Origin: Atopobiaceae bacterium
GTDB lineage: Bacteria; Actinomycetota; Coriobacteriia; Coriobacteriales; Atopobiaceae
Direction: 5' to 3'
Assembly: GCA_022655215.1 (NCBI GenBank)
Contig: JALCUE010000001.1
Location: forward strand, 1,080,572-1,144,571
Length of the DNA stretch: 64,000 nt
Of the stretch, positions 35,176 through 45,124 are shown piece after piece (position 1 is the stretch's first letter; each line of letters begins with the position of its first letter). Made by a program: the position numbers and the translations under genes. The notes under the pieces were generated by a model. It ran no database searches and was not told the DNA's origin. It saw only the letters and a program-made list of their open reading frames with translations.

Positions 35176-37290
35176 CTACTGGGGGTCCACGTCGATGGCG
35201 TCCTCGCGGGCGCTCGCATCCGCCGCGCAGGCGCAGTCGACGGGGTTCTCGATCGAGATGTCCGAGAGGTCCAGATCGTCGAACATGACCTGAGCGTCCT
35301 TGCCGAGCGCGTCGGGGATGATCGAGAAGGTGTTGGAGATGCCGTCCTGCGCGTCCTTGAACGGGAGCTTGGCGACCGAGCTGAGGCTGGCGATGGCCCC
35401 ATGGGTGTCACGCCTGTGCATGGGGTTCGCGCCAGGGGCGAAGGGTGCGCCGGCACGACGGCCGTCGGGGGTGTTGCCCGTCTTCTTGCCGTAGACCACG
35501 TTGCTGGTGATGGTGAGGATCGAGGTCGTGGGGATGGAGTCGCGATACGTCTTGCGCTTGCGAACGCAGCGCATGAACTCCTCGACCACGTCATGGGCGA
35601 TGCGGTCCACACGGTCATCGTCGTTGCCGTACTTGGGGAAGTCACCCTCGATCTCGAAGTCCACCACGAGGCCGGTCTCATCTCGCACGGGGCGCACGGT
35701 GGCGTACTTGATGGCGGAAAGCGAGTCGGCCACGACGGAGAGGCCGGCTATTCCGGTGGCGAACCAACGCTTGACGTGCTCGTCATGGAGCGCCATCTGG
35801 ACTCGCTCGTAGCAGTACTTGTCATGCATGTAGTGGATGGCGTTGAGGCTGCTCACGTAGACGGCCGACAGCCAGCCCATCATGTCGTTGAACTTGTCCA
35901 CGACGTCGTCGTAGTCGAGCACGTCGCCCTCGACCGCACGGTACTTGGGACCGACCTGCTCTCCCGAGACCTCGTCGCGGCCACCGTTGATGGCGTAGAG
36001 CAGGCACTTGGCCAGGTTCGCACGGGCCCCGAAGAACTGCATCTCCTTGCCGATGCGCATGGAGCTCACGCAGCAGGCGATGCCGTAGTCGTCACCATGG
36101 ATGGGGCGCATGAGGTCATCGTTCTCGTACTGGATGGAGCTCGTCGAGATGGAGATGCGCGCGCAGTAGTCCTTGAACCCCTGCGGCAGACGGGTGCTCC
36201 AGAGAACGGTGAGGTTGGGCTCGGGAGCCGTGCCGATGTTCTCGAGCGTGTGGAGGTAGCGGAAGCTCATCTTGGTGACCATGGTGCGACCATCCACGCC
36301 CATGCCGCCGATGGACTCGGTCACCCACTGGGGGTCTCCCGAGAAGAGGTCGTTGTACTCGGGCGTGCGTGCGAACTTGACCATGCGCAGCTTCATGATG
36401 AAGTGATCCACGAACTCCTGGATCTGCTCCTCGGTGAAGGTTCCCGCCTCGAGGTCACGCTCGGCGTAGATGTCGATGAAGGTCGAGGTGCGGCCGAGGC
36501 TCATGGCCGCGCCGTTCTGCTCCTTGACCGACGCGAGATAGCCGAAGTAGGTCCACTGGATCGCCTCGGCGACGTTCTCGGCGGGACGCGTGATGTCGCA
36601 TCCGTAGATGCGGCCGAGCTCGGCGAGCTCGCCCAGGGAGCGAATCTGCTCGGACAGCTCCTCGCGGTGGCGGATGACGTCCTCGGTCATGATCGAGCTG
36701 GTACCGGCCTTCTCGGCCTTCTTCTCGGCCACGAGGAAGTCGGTCCCGTAGAGGGCGACGCGGCGGTAGTCGCCGATGATGCGGCCGCGGCCGTAGGCAT
36801 CGGGCAGGCCCGTGATGATATGGGAGTGGCGGCAGGCGCGCATCTCGGGGGTGTAGACGTCGAACACGCCCGCGTTGTGGGTCTTGCGATAGTGGGTGTA
36901 GATGTCGACGACCTGGGGGTCCACCTCGTAGCCGTTGTCGGAGCAGGCCTGCTGGGCCATGCGGATCCCGCCGTTGACGTGGAGCGCACGCTTGAGGGGC
37001 TTGTCGGTCTGGAGGCCGACGATGGTCTCGAGGTCACGGTCGATGTAGCCGGCCGCATGGCTCGTGATGGTGGAGACGACCTTGGTGTCCATGTCGAGCA
37101 CGCCGCCCTTGGCAGCCTCCTCGGCGAAGAGGTCCATCACCTCTCCCCAGAGCTTCTCGGTACGATCGGTCGGTCCTGCGAGGAACGACTCGTCGCCCTC
37201 ATAGGGGGTGTAGTTGCGCTGGATGAAGTCCCGGACGTCGATCTCCCTCGTCCAGTTTCCTTCGGAGAAGCCCTGCCAAGCCTGCTGCAT
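35176..37290 (-). CDS. pflB: pyruvate formate-lyase catalytic core lacking the glycyl-radical domain
   Basis: 704 residues, close to E. coli PflB from its start ([30 protein letters not shown]) through the adjacent catalytic cysteines ([20 protein letters not shown]) to [12 protein letters not shown]. There, 50-60 residues before the expected end, homology stops. It is replaced by an acidic tail with CACAAD and the protein terminates with no RVSGYAV motif. The glycyl-radical segment is the next gene. ATG at 37290 is the family start; the frame runs to 37461 through unrelated sequence. The reaction, pyruvate plus CoA to acetyl-CoA and formate, needs the two chains together. Confidence 0.93.
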   Translation of the reverse strand: MQQAWQGFSEGNWTREIDVRDFIQRNYTPYEGDESFLAGPTDRTEKLWGEVMDLFAEEAAKGGVLDMDTKVVSTITSHAAGYIDRDLETIVGLQTDKPLKRALHVNGGIRMAQQACSDNGYEVDPQVVDIYTHYRKTHNAGVFDVYTPEMRACRHSHIITGLPDAYGRGRIIGDYRRVALYGTDFLVAEKKAEKAGTSSIMTEDVIRHREELSEQIRSLGELAELGRIYGCDITRPAENVAEAIQWTYFGYLASVKEQNGAAMSLGRTSTFIDIYAERDLEAGTFTEEQIQEFVDHFIMKLRMVKFARTPEYNDLFSGDPQWVTESIGGMGVDGRTMVTKMSFRYLHTLENIGTAPEPNLTVLWSTRLPQGFKDYCARISISTSSIQYENDDLMRPIHGDDYGIACCVSSMRIGKEMQFFGARANLAKCLLYAINGGRDEVSGEQVGPKYRAVEGDVLDYDDVVDKFNDMMGWLSAVYVSSLNAIHYMHDKYCYERVQMALHDEHVKRWFATGIAGLSVVADSLSAIKYATVRPVRDETGLVVDFEIEGDFPKYGNDDDRVDRIAHDVVEEFMRCVRKRKTYRDSIPTTSILTITSNVVYGKKTGNTPDGRRAGAPFAPGANPMHRRDTHGAIASLSSVAKLPFKDAQDGISNTFSIIPDALGKDAQVMFDDLDLSDISIENPVDCACAADASAREDAIDVDPQ

Positions 37291-37655
37291 CGTGGCCTTC
37301 ACGCTCCTTGTGTCGAGACGGACGTGCGAATCTGGATGCCGTTGCCGCGCACGCGCTCCGCGCGGAATGAGCGTATCAGAACGGGAACGGGAAAACACCG
37401 TCAATGTCGATTCGATTTGAAGAGATTCCACAACATCTTGTGTTTCCCATATCATTGTCATGCCAACTGATGTGGTGTTGACATATGTCCCTTACTACAT
37501 GGCATTATCCCCTCCCCCACACGTCCGTCACTCGATCTTTAATTCCTACTTGTTTGCTAGGGTTATAAGTGGCAGACTATCCCGCAACGGACGCCGACCC
37601 CTCGCCCGCGGGCTTGGGGGTATGCTCGTCCGAAGCCACAACGCGGGAGGTCATC
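37291..37655. promoter_or_regulatory. AT-rich divergent control region between pflB and cysK
   Basis: 365 nt without a gene and clearly AT-richer than the surroundings. It holds an inverted repeat CACAA-N4-TTGTG at 37429-37442, a palindrome GACATATGTC at 37480-37489, a minus-strand GATAAT -10 candidate at 37504-37509, and a plus-strand TATAAG at about 37565. I cannot assign a regulator; the repeats do not match the usual Rex or FNR spacing. Confidence 0.4.
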
Positions 37656-38579
37656 ATGCACGTAGCAAATCATGTCGAGGCCCTCATCGGCTCAACCCCA
37701 CTCGTGGACCTCACCGCCCTGTGCGAAGGCGTGACACCAGACTCGGGGACGCGCGTCCTGGGCAAGTACGAGGCCACCAACCCCGGCGGCTCCATCAAGG
37801 ACCGCGTGGCCAAGGCCATGCTCGACGCGGCCGAGCGTTCCGGTGAGCTCAAGCCCGGCGGCACCGTGATCGAACCCACGAGCGGCAACACCGGCGTGGG
37901 CCTCGCGATGCTCACGGCGGCGCGCGGCTACCACATGATCCTCACGATGCCCGAGACCATGAGCATCGAGCGGCGCAAGCTCGCCGCCGCCTACGGTGCG
38001 AAGATCGTGCTCACCCCCGGGAAGGACGGGATGGCGGGTGCCGTGGCCAAGGCGAAGGAGATCCAGGCGAAGACGCCTGGCAGCATCGTGGCCGGGCAGT
38101 TCGACAACCCCGCGAACCCACGCGCCCACTACGAGACGACGGGGCCCGAGATCTGGCGTGACACCGAGGGCACCGTCGACGCCATCGTGGCCGGCGTGGG
38201 CACCGGCGGCACCGTGTCCGGGACGGGTCGCTTCCTGAAGGAGCAGAAGGCCTCGGTGCGCGCCGTGGCGGTGGAGCCCGCGGAAAGCCAGGTGCTCGCA
38301 GGTGGCCAGGCGGGGCCCCACAAGATCCAGGGGATCGGCGCCAACTTCGTGCCTGGCAACTTCGACCGGGACGTCGTCGACGAGATCGTGCCCGTGCCCT
38401 CTGACGAGGCCGTGACCATGAAGGGTCGCCTCGCCGACGAGACCGGCCTTCTCGTGGGCATCTCCTCCGGTGCGGCCGTGTGGGCCGCGGCCCAGCTCGC
38501 GGCACGTCCCGAGTACGCAGGCAAGACGATCGTCGCCATCCTCCCCGACACCGGGGAGCGCTATCTGTCCATGGCCTAG
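37656..38579 (+). CDS. cysK: cysteine synthase (O-acetylserine sulfhydrylase)
   Basis: PLP enzyme of 307 residues. The PLP lysine lies in EATNPGGSIKDRVAKAML, the substrate loop is EPTSGNTGVGLA and the phosphate-binding loop is GVGTGGTVSGTGRFL. It makes cysteine from O-acetylserine and sulfide. ATG at 37656 behind GGGAGGTCATC; an upstream in-frame ATG at 37569 adds residues absent from the family. No cysE is in the window. Confidence 0.95.
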   Translation: MHVANHVEALIGSTPLVDLTALCEGVTPDSGTRVLGKYEATNPGGSIKDRVAKAMLDAAERSGELKPGGTVIEPTSGNTGVGLAMLTAARGYHMILTMPETMSIERRKLAAAYGAKIVLTPGKDGMAGAVAKAKEIQAKTPGSIVAGQFDNPANPRAHYETTGPEIWRDTEGTVDAIVAGVGTGGTVSGTGRFLKEQKASVRAVAVEPAESQVLAGGQAGPHKIQGIGANFVPGNFDRDVVDEIVPVPSDEAVTMKGRLADETGLLVGISSGAAVWAAAQLAARPEYAGKTIVAILPDTGERYLSMA

Positions 38580-38610
38580 GCAACGTGCGACCTCCAGGTC
38601 GCCGGAACAT

Positions 38611-38656
38611 GGGGCCCGTGTGTCAGCCGCTGATCGCGGCCAGGCGCACGGGCCCC
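38611..38656 (+). terminator. nested hairpin after cysK
   Basis: GGGGCCCGTGTG pairs with CGCACGGGCCCC (one G-U pair) around a 22-nt loop that itself can fold (GCCGC/GCGGC). The following TATACTTAT is not a clean U-tract. Position 32 nt after the cysK stop fits a terminator or a leader structure for the next gene. Confidence 0.5.
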
Positions 38657-38715
38657 TATACTTATGGGGATGGTCGCCCGCCGGGCGGACCACGCTACGG
38701 GCGAGAGGTGTCCCG

Positions 38716-41073
38716 ATGGAGTTTTTCGCGACGTGTCCCAAGGGGTTCGAACGGCTATTGGCATCCGAGCTGGGAGGTCTTGGCCTCCATCAGGTGAGGG
38801 CCCTCCATGGTCAGGTGGCCTTCTCGGGCCCGCTTGACGAGGCGTATCGCGCCTGCCTCTGGAGCAGGCTCGCCTCGCGCGTGGTTCTCGTGCTGGCGCA
38901 CGTCCCCGCATCCACCTCGGACGAGCTCTACGAGAGCCTGAGGGACCTCCCGTGGGAGGATCATCTTCTGCCGTCCGTCACGTTCGCGGTCGATGCCCAC
39001 GGCACCAACCGCGAGCTCAGGAACACCCAGTTCATCGCCCTTCGCACGAAGGACTCCGTCTGCGACCGCCTGGTGGCGCGCGTGGGCGGCCGCCCCGGCG
39101 TGGACACCTCCTCCCCCGACCTCCGCATCGTGGTCCGTCTGCACAACTCCACGGCCACCGTCGGGCTCGACCTCTCGGGCGAACCCCTCTTCCATCGTGG
39201 GTACGAGCGCACGGGATGGACGGGGCCCAGGAGGACGTCCGGTCCCGGCCGAGGTACGGGCCGTGGCAGGGGCAAGCGGGACGAGCGGGAGGTCAGACCG
39301 CCCTTCGCCCCCATGCGCGCCGACTACGCGTCGGCCCTTCTCGCGTCGGGCTCGTGGTTCCGCGCCTGCAGACATGACGCTCCCGAGCTCGTGGCCCTCT
39401 ATCCCGGGTCCGGCGTGCTCCTCGCCGAGGCTGCCGCCCAGGCCCTCGACCGGGCCCCCGGCCTCGTGAGGACGCGTTGGGGATTCGAGGGTTGGTCCGG
39501 CCACTCCGAGCAGGACTGGCAGAGGCTCGTCGACGAGGCCGACCGCAGGGCGGAGGCTGGGGCCGGCGCGGACGTGAGCCTCATCGCCATCGATGACCGC
39601 CGTGGCAGCGCCAACGCATGCCGCGACACCCTCCGCTCGATGGGTCTTGCCTGCTCGCCCACCTTCGCGAGCTCCCCCGCAGGTGTGGCGGACCTGTCGG
39701 CGGCATCGCTCGCGATACTCGACCTGTCCTGGATCGCCCCCACCGAGCTCGCCCGCGAGGCCGGCGCCCTCTCGTCCGCGACGGCCGTGGCCGACGCGAT
39801 GGGCGAGGGCACGCCGATCGTCTCGCTCGCCACGTCGGATGCGATCGACTCCGCGCTGGGGGTCTCCCCCACCCAGACGACCGAGGTGTACCTCGGCTCG
39901 GACACGGCCGCGATCCGCTCCTTCGCGGATGGGGCCTCGGCATCCGGCGATCATGGCGATTCGCCGAGGACGTCGGTCACCCTCAAGGACCGCGACGGGG
40001 CACCCTATCCCGTCCCCGTCCTGGTGTCGGCATCCGACCAGTTCGCCGCCAGACTCGCCAAGGTGGCGCGCCAGCGCGCCAAGTGGGCCCGCCGCGAGGA
40101 CGTCACCTGCTATCGCGTCTATGACGCGGACCTGCCGGACTACGCGGTCTCCATCGACCTGTATCACGGCTCGGAGGGATCGAGGTACGACCGGTCCCAC
40201 ACCTGGCTCGTGGTGTCCGAATACGCCGCCCCGTCCGAGATCGACGCGGACCTCGCCCACAGACGTCTCCTCGACGTGCTGACCATCGCGCCGAAGGTCC
40301 TGGACGTGGACCCCGCGGACGTGAGCGTGCGCGTTCGCGAGCGCGCCCGAGGCGGCTCGCAGTACTCCGGCGGTGGCAAGCTCGTGGATGACGCCCCCCG
40401 CAAGGACGCCGACGCCAAGGCCACGACGCACCTCGTGGACGAGGGCGGGCTCACCTTCGAGGTGAACCTGTCCGATCGTCTGGACACGGGATTGTTCCTC
40501 GACCATCGTGACGTGCGCGCGCAGGTGCGCGAGATGGCGAAGCAGACCGTGGGGTCCAAGCGCTTCCTCAACCTCTTCGCCTATACCGGCACCGCCACCT
40601 GCTACGCGGCCGACGGCGGCGCGAAGCACACCACCACCGTCGACATGAGCCGACCCTACCTCGACTGGGCGAGAAGGAACATGCGCCGGAACGGCTTCAA
40701 CGGTCCCGACCACGAGTACGTCCAGACCGACGTCATCGGATGGGTCTCCGACCAGCGCCGCACGGCGAACCGCTGGGACCTCGTGTTCTGCGACCCTCCG
40801 ACCTTCTCCAACTCCAGCCGCATGCGCTCGGGCAGCTTCGACGTCCAGCGCGATCACGCGGAGCTGCTCATCGGAGTGAGCCGCCTGCTCACCAGGAACG
40901 GCGTCTGCCTCTTCTCGTGCAACCTTCGTGGCTTCGAGCCCGATGTCGAGAAGCTCTCACGCTATGGGGTCGAGATCGAGGACGTGACCGAGGGCACCAT
41001 CCCCGAGGACTTCTCGAGGAACGCCAAGATCCACCATTGCTACCTGGTGAGGCGCACGCCCGAGGCCAAGTGA
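38716..41073 (+). CDS. RlmKL-type 23S rRNA methyltransferase with degenerate RlmL half
   Basis: 785 residues in the RlmL-RlmK fusion layout: THUMP (~1-160), first methyltransferase domain (~195-370), then an RlmI/RlmK-like domain (~430-785). The second domain looks active: NLFAYTGTATCYAADGGA (SAM loop, from residue ~619) and FCDPPTFSNS (~691). The first has MRADYASALL and RWGFEGW as in RlmL, but its SAM motif reads LYPGSGVLLAEA instead of DPxCGSGT, and the NPPYGER motif has become LDLSWIAP. The likely remaining role is the RlmK-type m7G methylation. ATG at 38716 with GAGAGG. Confidence 0.85.
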   Translation: MEFFATCPKGFERLLASELGGLGLHQVRALHGQVAFSGPLDEAYRACLWSRLASRVVLVLAHVPASTSDELYESLRDLPWEDHLLPSVTFAVDAHGTNRELRNTQFIALRTKDSVCDRLVARVGGRPGVDTSSPDLRIVVRLHNSTATVGLDLSGEPLFHRGYERTGWTGPRRTSGPGRGTGRGRGKRDEREVRPPFAPMRADYASALLASGSWFRACRHDAPELVALYPGSGVLLAEAAAQALDRAPGLVRTRWGFEGWSGHSEQDWQRLVDEADRRAEAGAGADVSLIAIDDRRGSANACRDTLRSMGLACSPTFASSPAGVADLSAASLAILDLSWIAPTELAREAGALSSATAVADAMGEGTPIVSLATSDAIDSALGVSPTQTTEVYLGSDTAAIRSFADGASASGDHGDSPRTSVTLKDRDGAPYPVPVLVSASDQFAARLAKVARQRAKWARREDVTCYRVYDADLPDYAVSIDLYHGSEGSRYDRSHTWLVVSEYAAPSEIDADLAHRRLLDVLTIAPKVLDVDPADVSVRVRERARGGSQYSGGGKLVDDAPRKDADAKATTHLVDEGGLTFEVNLSDRLDTGLFLDHRDVRAQVREMAKQTVGSKRFLNLFAYTGTATCYAADGGAKHTTTVDMSRPYLDWARRNMRRNGFNGPDHEYVQTDVIGWVSDQRRTANRWDLVFCDPPTFSNSSRMRSGSFDVQRDHAELLIGVSRLLTRNGVCLFSCNLRGFEPDVEKLSRYGVEIEDVTEGTIPEDFSRNAKIHHCYLVRRTPEAK

Positions 41074-41080
41074 GCCGCCC

Positions 41081-42634
41081 CTACTCCGCCGAGTAGAACC
41101 CCTCGAGGTCCGCGGACATCGTCTTGAGCGTGGGCAGGTCCACATAGGCCATGTGCCCGCAGCCATAGCGCTTGAACTCGATGCGACCGCGGAGCTCGGG
41201 ACCCAGGTGGAGGCACGCGATGTCATGGACCACGTTCCAGTAGGTGGTGGCCGCGTCATAGCGGCCGCCCACGATCAGCATCCTGCAGGTGGGGTTGCGT
41301 CGCAGCGCGGTGGCGATGTCCATGGCGACGTTGGGGGCGATGACCTTGCCCACACCGGGCTGCGCGTGCTCCCAGTTCCAGGACTTGCCCACGCCGTCGT
41401 AGTTGTTGTTGAGGTAACGGGTCGTGGGGGCATAGCCCAGGTCGTCATGGAGGAACGAGCGGAACGCCGACGTCCACGCGCACTCGACCGCATCGTCAGC
41501 CGCGTCCTCCTCCGCGAAGAAGCCCGAGTCGGTCTGGGCGAACGAGGGGGCGTAGCTGGTGAAGCGCATGTCGAGACGACCGCAGACCTTGTCCTCGTCG
41601 GCCAGGATGTCACGACGGAACTCGTCGAGTTCGATGCGCAGGTGCTTGCGGCGGATGAGGTCGACGGGGAGGCCGATGAGCTTGGAGAGCCTGCGGGCGA
41701 CGGACGCCTCCTCGCGGTCCGGGAGCATGTCGCCCTGGAGCAGCGCGCTCGCGTACTCGCCCTGCGTGAACGCCATCGCCCGGTCGAACCACTCGTCGAC
41801 GTCGACGCCCTTGCCCGCACGGCCGAAGTACTGGGCCGCGGCGGCCATGGTGGGGACCATGCCGAGATAGTAGAGGTCCTCGCCGGGAAGCGTCTGGACC
41901 CAGTCGAAGATGGCCGAGACCATGACGACGCCTGCCACATGGACGTCATGCTCGCCCAGGATGCGCATCAGGACGGCGTTGCGCACCGTGCCATACGACT
42001 CGCCGAGCAGATACACGGGGCTGCCCCAACGGCCGTTCTCCTCGAGCCAGCGCTGGATCGCACGCGAGAACGCATCCGCGTCGCCATCGACCCCGAATAT
42101 GGCCGAGCCGTCCTGGCCCTCGGCGACGGCGGACCAACCGGTCCCCAAGGCGTCGAGGAACACGAGGTCGCTCTGGGGGAGCAGGGTGTAGGGGTTGTCC
42201 TCCACGACGGCGGAGGCGAGATGCGCGGTGCCGTCCGTGGCCACGCGACGTGGGCCGAACCCGCCGAAGTTCACGGGGATGCTCGCGCAGCCGGGTCCAC
42301 CGTTGTAGCAGAAGGTCACGGGACGGCAGGCCGCACCGGCGTCGGAGGCGCCCCTCTCGGCCACGTAGGAGATGGAGAACATCCTCCCCTCCAGGTTGCC
42401 CCCGTCATCGGTCACGTCGAGGTGGGAGGCGGTAGCCACGTAGTCTATGGATGAGGAGCCAGAGCGCCACGTGAGGTGTGCCGAGGCAGGCGCGGGAACG
42501 TCGGCCACATGAGATGCCGGCACCTGGTGCAGCACCTTCGACGCGGCCGCAAACGAGGTCCCCTTGGGTGAGGGGGCCGCGACCTTCCCCACGGCCCCGT
42601 CCATCGTCATGTCCACGCTGCCATCCTCGTTCAT
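41081..42634 (-). CDS. S10 family serine carboxypeptidase-like hydrolase
   Basis: 517-residue alpha/beta hydrolase. FCYNGGPGCASIPVNFGGFG is the oxyanion region, LLGESYGTVR the nucleophile elbow, GGRYDAATTYWN the Asp region and GCGHMAYVD the His region, all as in peptidase S10. No signal peptide is visible, so it is probably cytoplasmic, unlike eukaryotic S10 enzymes. ATG at 42634 with GGGAGGATC; the longer frame to 42799 is unsupported. It converges on the methyltransferase with a 7-nt gap. Confidence 0.85.
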   Translation of the reverse strand: MNEDGSVDMTMDGAVGKVAAPSPKGTSFAAASKVLHQVPASHVADVPAPASAHLTWRSGSSSIDYVATASHLDVTDDGGNLEGRMFSISYVAERGASDAGAACRPVTFCYNGGPGCASIPVNFGGFGPRRVATDGTAHLASAVVEDNPYTLLPQSDLVFLDALGTGWSAVAEGQDGSAIFGVDGDADAFSRAIQRWLEENGRWGSPVYLLGESYGTVRNAVLMRILGEHDVHVAGVVMVSAIFDWVQTLPGEDLYYLGMVPTMAAAAQYFGRAGKGVDVDEWFDRAMAFTQGEYASALLQGDMLPDREEASVARRLSKLIGLPVDLIRRKHLRIELDEFRRDILADEDKVCGRLDMRFTSYAPSFAQTDSGFFAEEDAADDAVECAWTSAFRSFLHDDLGYAPTTRYLNNNYDGVGKSWNWEHAQPGVGKVIAPNVAMDIATALRRNPTCRMLIVGGRYDAATTYWNVVHDIACLHLGPELRGRIEFKRYGCGHMAYVDLPTLKTMSADLEGFYSAE

Positions 42635-42754
42635 GCGATCCTCCCCTTCTCGTCCGCCCATATGCCCACAACGTATCACATGGCACGAGCCGCATGGTCG
42701 TCCCCCCTTATCAAGAGGGGGAGGTTGTGGCAACATAAGGCAGTTATCAATGGA

Positions 42755-42774
42755 GGCCCGCCGGAGCGCGGGCC
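42755..42774 (+). promoter_or_regulatory. GC hairpin in the kup leader
   Basis: GGCCCGC/GCGGGCC, a 7-bp stem with a 6-nt loop, lies 18 nt before the kup start and its GGAG site. It could influence translation. I do not see a known c-di-AMP riboswitch here. Confidence 0.3.
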
Positions 42775-42792
42775 GTCGCGTTTGGAGCGGCC

Positions 42793-45072
42793 TTGTCAAT
42801 CCTCAAGCGTAAGGGTGCCGAAGCAGGCACCTCACATGTCCCCTCGGCAGGAATCCCGTTCTCCGTGGGAATGGTCCTCGTGACCCTCGGCGTGGTCTAC
42901 GGCGACATCGGCACGAGCCCCATGTACGTCATGAAGGCCATCGTGAACGGCAACGGCGGTCTTTCCACCGTGTCGGAGGACATGATCCTGGGAGCGCTCT
43001 CCCTCATCATCTGGACGCTCACGCTCATCACGACGGTGAAATACGTGGTCATCGCCATGAAGGCCGACAACCACAACGAGGGCGGCATCTTCGCGCTCTA
43101 CTCGTTGGTGAAGCGCTGCGGCAAGTGGCTCATCTTCCCGGCCATGATCGGCGGCGCCGCGCTGCTCGCTGACGGAATCCTGACCCCTGCCGTCACGGTG
43201 ACCACGGCCATCGAGGGCCTTCGCACCATCGACTTCGGCGTGACGCTGCTCGGCGAGGGACAGTTCCGCGTCGTCCTCATCACGATCGTCATCCTCGCGA
43301 TCCTCTTCCTCGTGCAGAGGGCAGGCACCTCGAACATCGGTCGTGCCTTCGGCCCCATCATGACCCTATGGTTCCTCTTCCTGGGCATCACCGGCATCGC
43401 CGCCATGTCCGGCAACCTCACGGTGCTGCGCGCGCTGAACCCCGTCCGCGGGATCATGTTCCTCTTCGGGCCCGTCAACAAGGCGGGCCTCATGGTGCTG
43501 GGCTACGTCTTCCTGGCCACCACGGGTGCCGAGGCGCTCTACTCGGACATGGGCCACGTCGGAAAGTCGAACATCTACGCCTCCTGGCCGTTCGTGAAGG
43601 TCTGCCTCATCCTCAACTACCTGGGACAGGGTGCGTGGCTGCTGGCCAACAAGGACAACGCCGCGCTCGCCTCGATCAACGACATGAACCCGTTCTTCCA
43701 GATGCTGCCCGTCGAGCTGCGACCGTTCTCCGTGGTCCTCTCCACCGTGGCCGCCATCATCGCCAGCCAGGCGCTCATCACCGGCTCGTACACGCTCGTC
43801 TCCGAGGCCACGCGCCTCGACCTGCTCCCCCACATGCAGATCCACTACCCCTCCGAGACCAAGGGCCAGCTCTACATCCCGTTGGTCAACACCATCATGT
43901 GGATCGGCTGCACGGGCGTGGTCCTGCTGTTCCAGAGCTCGAGCCACATGGAGGCCGCGTACGGTCTGGCCATCACGCTCACCATGATCATGACCACGCT
44001 GCTCATGACGGTCTATCTGCATCAGATACGCCATCACAAGATCGGCTCCGTCATCTTCCTGCTGTTCTTCGGCGCCCTGGAGACGGCCTTCTTCGTGTCG
44101 AGCCTGACGAAGTTCATGCACGGCGGCTATGTGACCGTCCTCATGGCCCTGGTGCTGTTCGTGATCATGCTCGTGTGGCGTCGTGGCACGGCCGTCGAGC
44201 ACACGCAGTCCGTCTACCTGCCCGTGAAGCACTACGTCAGGCAGCTGGGCCAACTCCGCGAGGATGACCGCTACTCGACCCTCGCAGACAACCTCGTCTT
44301 CCTCACGAACGACTCGTCGCTCAACATGCTCGACCGCGACATCCTCTACTCGATCCTCGACAAGCACCCCAAGCGCGCCAAGGCCTATTGGTTCCTCAAC
44401 GTGAACGTGACCGAGGAGCCCTACACGCACGCCTACGTGGTGAACAACTTCGGGACCGACTACATCTTCAAGGTGCAGCTGCAGCTGGGCTTCAAGGTGA
44501 ACCAGCGAGTGAACTCTTATCTGCGCCAGGTCGTGCGCGACCTCGTGCAGTCGGGCGAGCTGCCCGTCCAGGGCCACGACTACTCGATCTACCGTCATCC
44601 CGGCGCCGTCGGGGACTTCCGCTTCTGCATGATCCGCAAGGTCATGGCTCCCGAGACGGACGTCACGCCGCTCGACAGGCTCAACATGACGATGAAGTAC
44701 GCCATCCGTCGCGTCTGTGGCTCGGCCGCCCAGTGGTATGGCCTCGAGAACTCGAGCATCATCTTCGAGTACGTGCCCTTGTTCGGTCGCGTGAGGCCCG
44801 CCACCACGCTCGAGCGTCTGCCCCTCGAGGACGTCGTGACCTCTCAGGCCGAGACGGACGATGAGGACATCTTCTCCTCCCACATGGCCGACGCCCGCGA
44901 GGCGACGGCCCAGGAGGTCCAGGCCAACATCTACGGCGGCAAGTCGGGGCTCTACGTGGCCGCCGAGGAGGCTCACGGCCATCATGTCGACGAGGCGGAT
45001 GCCAAGACGGCGGAGGGCATGTCCGAGGATGACACGGACCTGGCCGACCCCCAGGACGGGGCCACCGACTAG
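42793..45072 (+). CDS. kup: KUP/HAK/KT potassium transporter
   Basis: 759 residues with 12 spans and a long cytoplasmic C-terminus. LGVVYGDIGTSPMYVMK is the family signature, followed by the GGIFALYSLVKR, ADGILTPAVTVTTAIEG and SEATRLDLLPHM segments. It imports K+ with protons. Longer than E. coli Kup (622) because of an acidic C-terminal tail of about 90 residues. TTG start at 42793, five nt after GGAG. A hairpin terminator follows. Confidence 0.93.
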   Translation: MSILKRKGAEAGTSHVPSAGIPFSVGMVLVTLGVVYGDIGTSPMYVMKAIVNGNGGLSTVSEDMILGALSLIIWTLTLITTVKYVVIAMKADNHNEGGIFALYSLVKRCGKWLIFPAMIGGAALLADGILTPAVTVTTAIEGLRTIDFGVTLLGEGQFRVVLITIVILAILFLVQRAGTSNIGRAFGPIMTLWFLFLGITGIAAMSGNLTVLRALNPVRGIMFLFGPVNKAGLMVLGYVFLATTGAEALYSDMGHVGKSNIYASWPFVKVCLILNYLGQGAWLLANKDNAALASINDMNPFFQMLPVELRPFSVVLSTVAAIIASQALITGSYTLVSEATRLDLLPHMQIHYPSETKGQLYIPLVNTIMWIGCTGVVLLFQSSSHMEAAYGLAITLTMIMTTLLMTVYLHQIRHHKIGSVIFLLFFGALETAFFVSSLTKFMHGGYVTVLMALVLFVIMLVWRRGTAVEHTQSVYLPVKHYVRQLGQLREDDRYSTLADNLVFLTNDSSLNMLDRDILYSILDKHPKRAKAYWFLNVNVTEEPYTHAYVVNNFGTDYIFKVQLQLGFKVNQRVNSYLRQVVRDLVQSGELPVQGHDYSIYRHPGAVGDFRFCMIRKVMAPETDVTPLDRLNMTMKYAIRRVCGSAAQWYGLENSSIIFEYVPLFGRVRPATTLERLPLEDVVTSQAETDDEDIFSSHMADAREATAQEVQANIYGGKSGLYVAAEEAHGHHVDEADAKTAEGMSEDDTDLADPQDGATD

Positions 45073-45096
45073 CGAAGAGGTCGATAGGGATCGAGG

Positions 45097-45124
45097 GGGC
45101 TCCTTGCCGTCAGGCGAGGAGCCC
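45097..45124 (+). terminator. terminator hairpin after kup, overlapping the end of the HAD gene
   Basis: GGGCTCCTTGCC pairs with GGCGAGGAGCCC (one G-U pair), loop GTCA, then TTCC. The right arm is the last codons of the convergent HAD gene. Confidence 0.65.

Noticed and set aside
35401..37470. 689-codon rightward frame opposite pflB
   Set aside because: Shadow of a highly conserved enzyme; long antisense frames are expected with GC-rich third positions.
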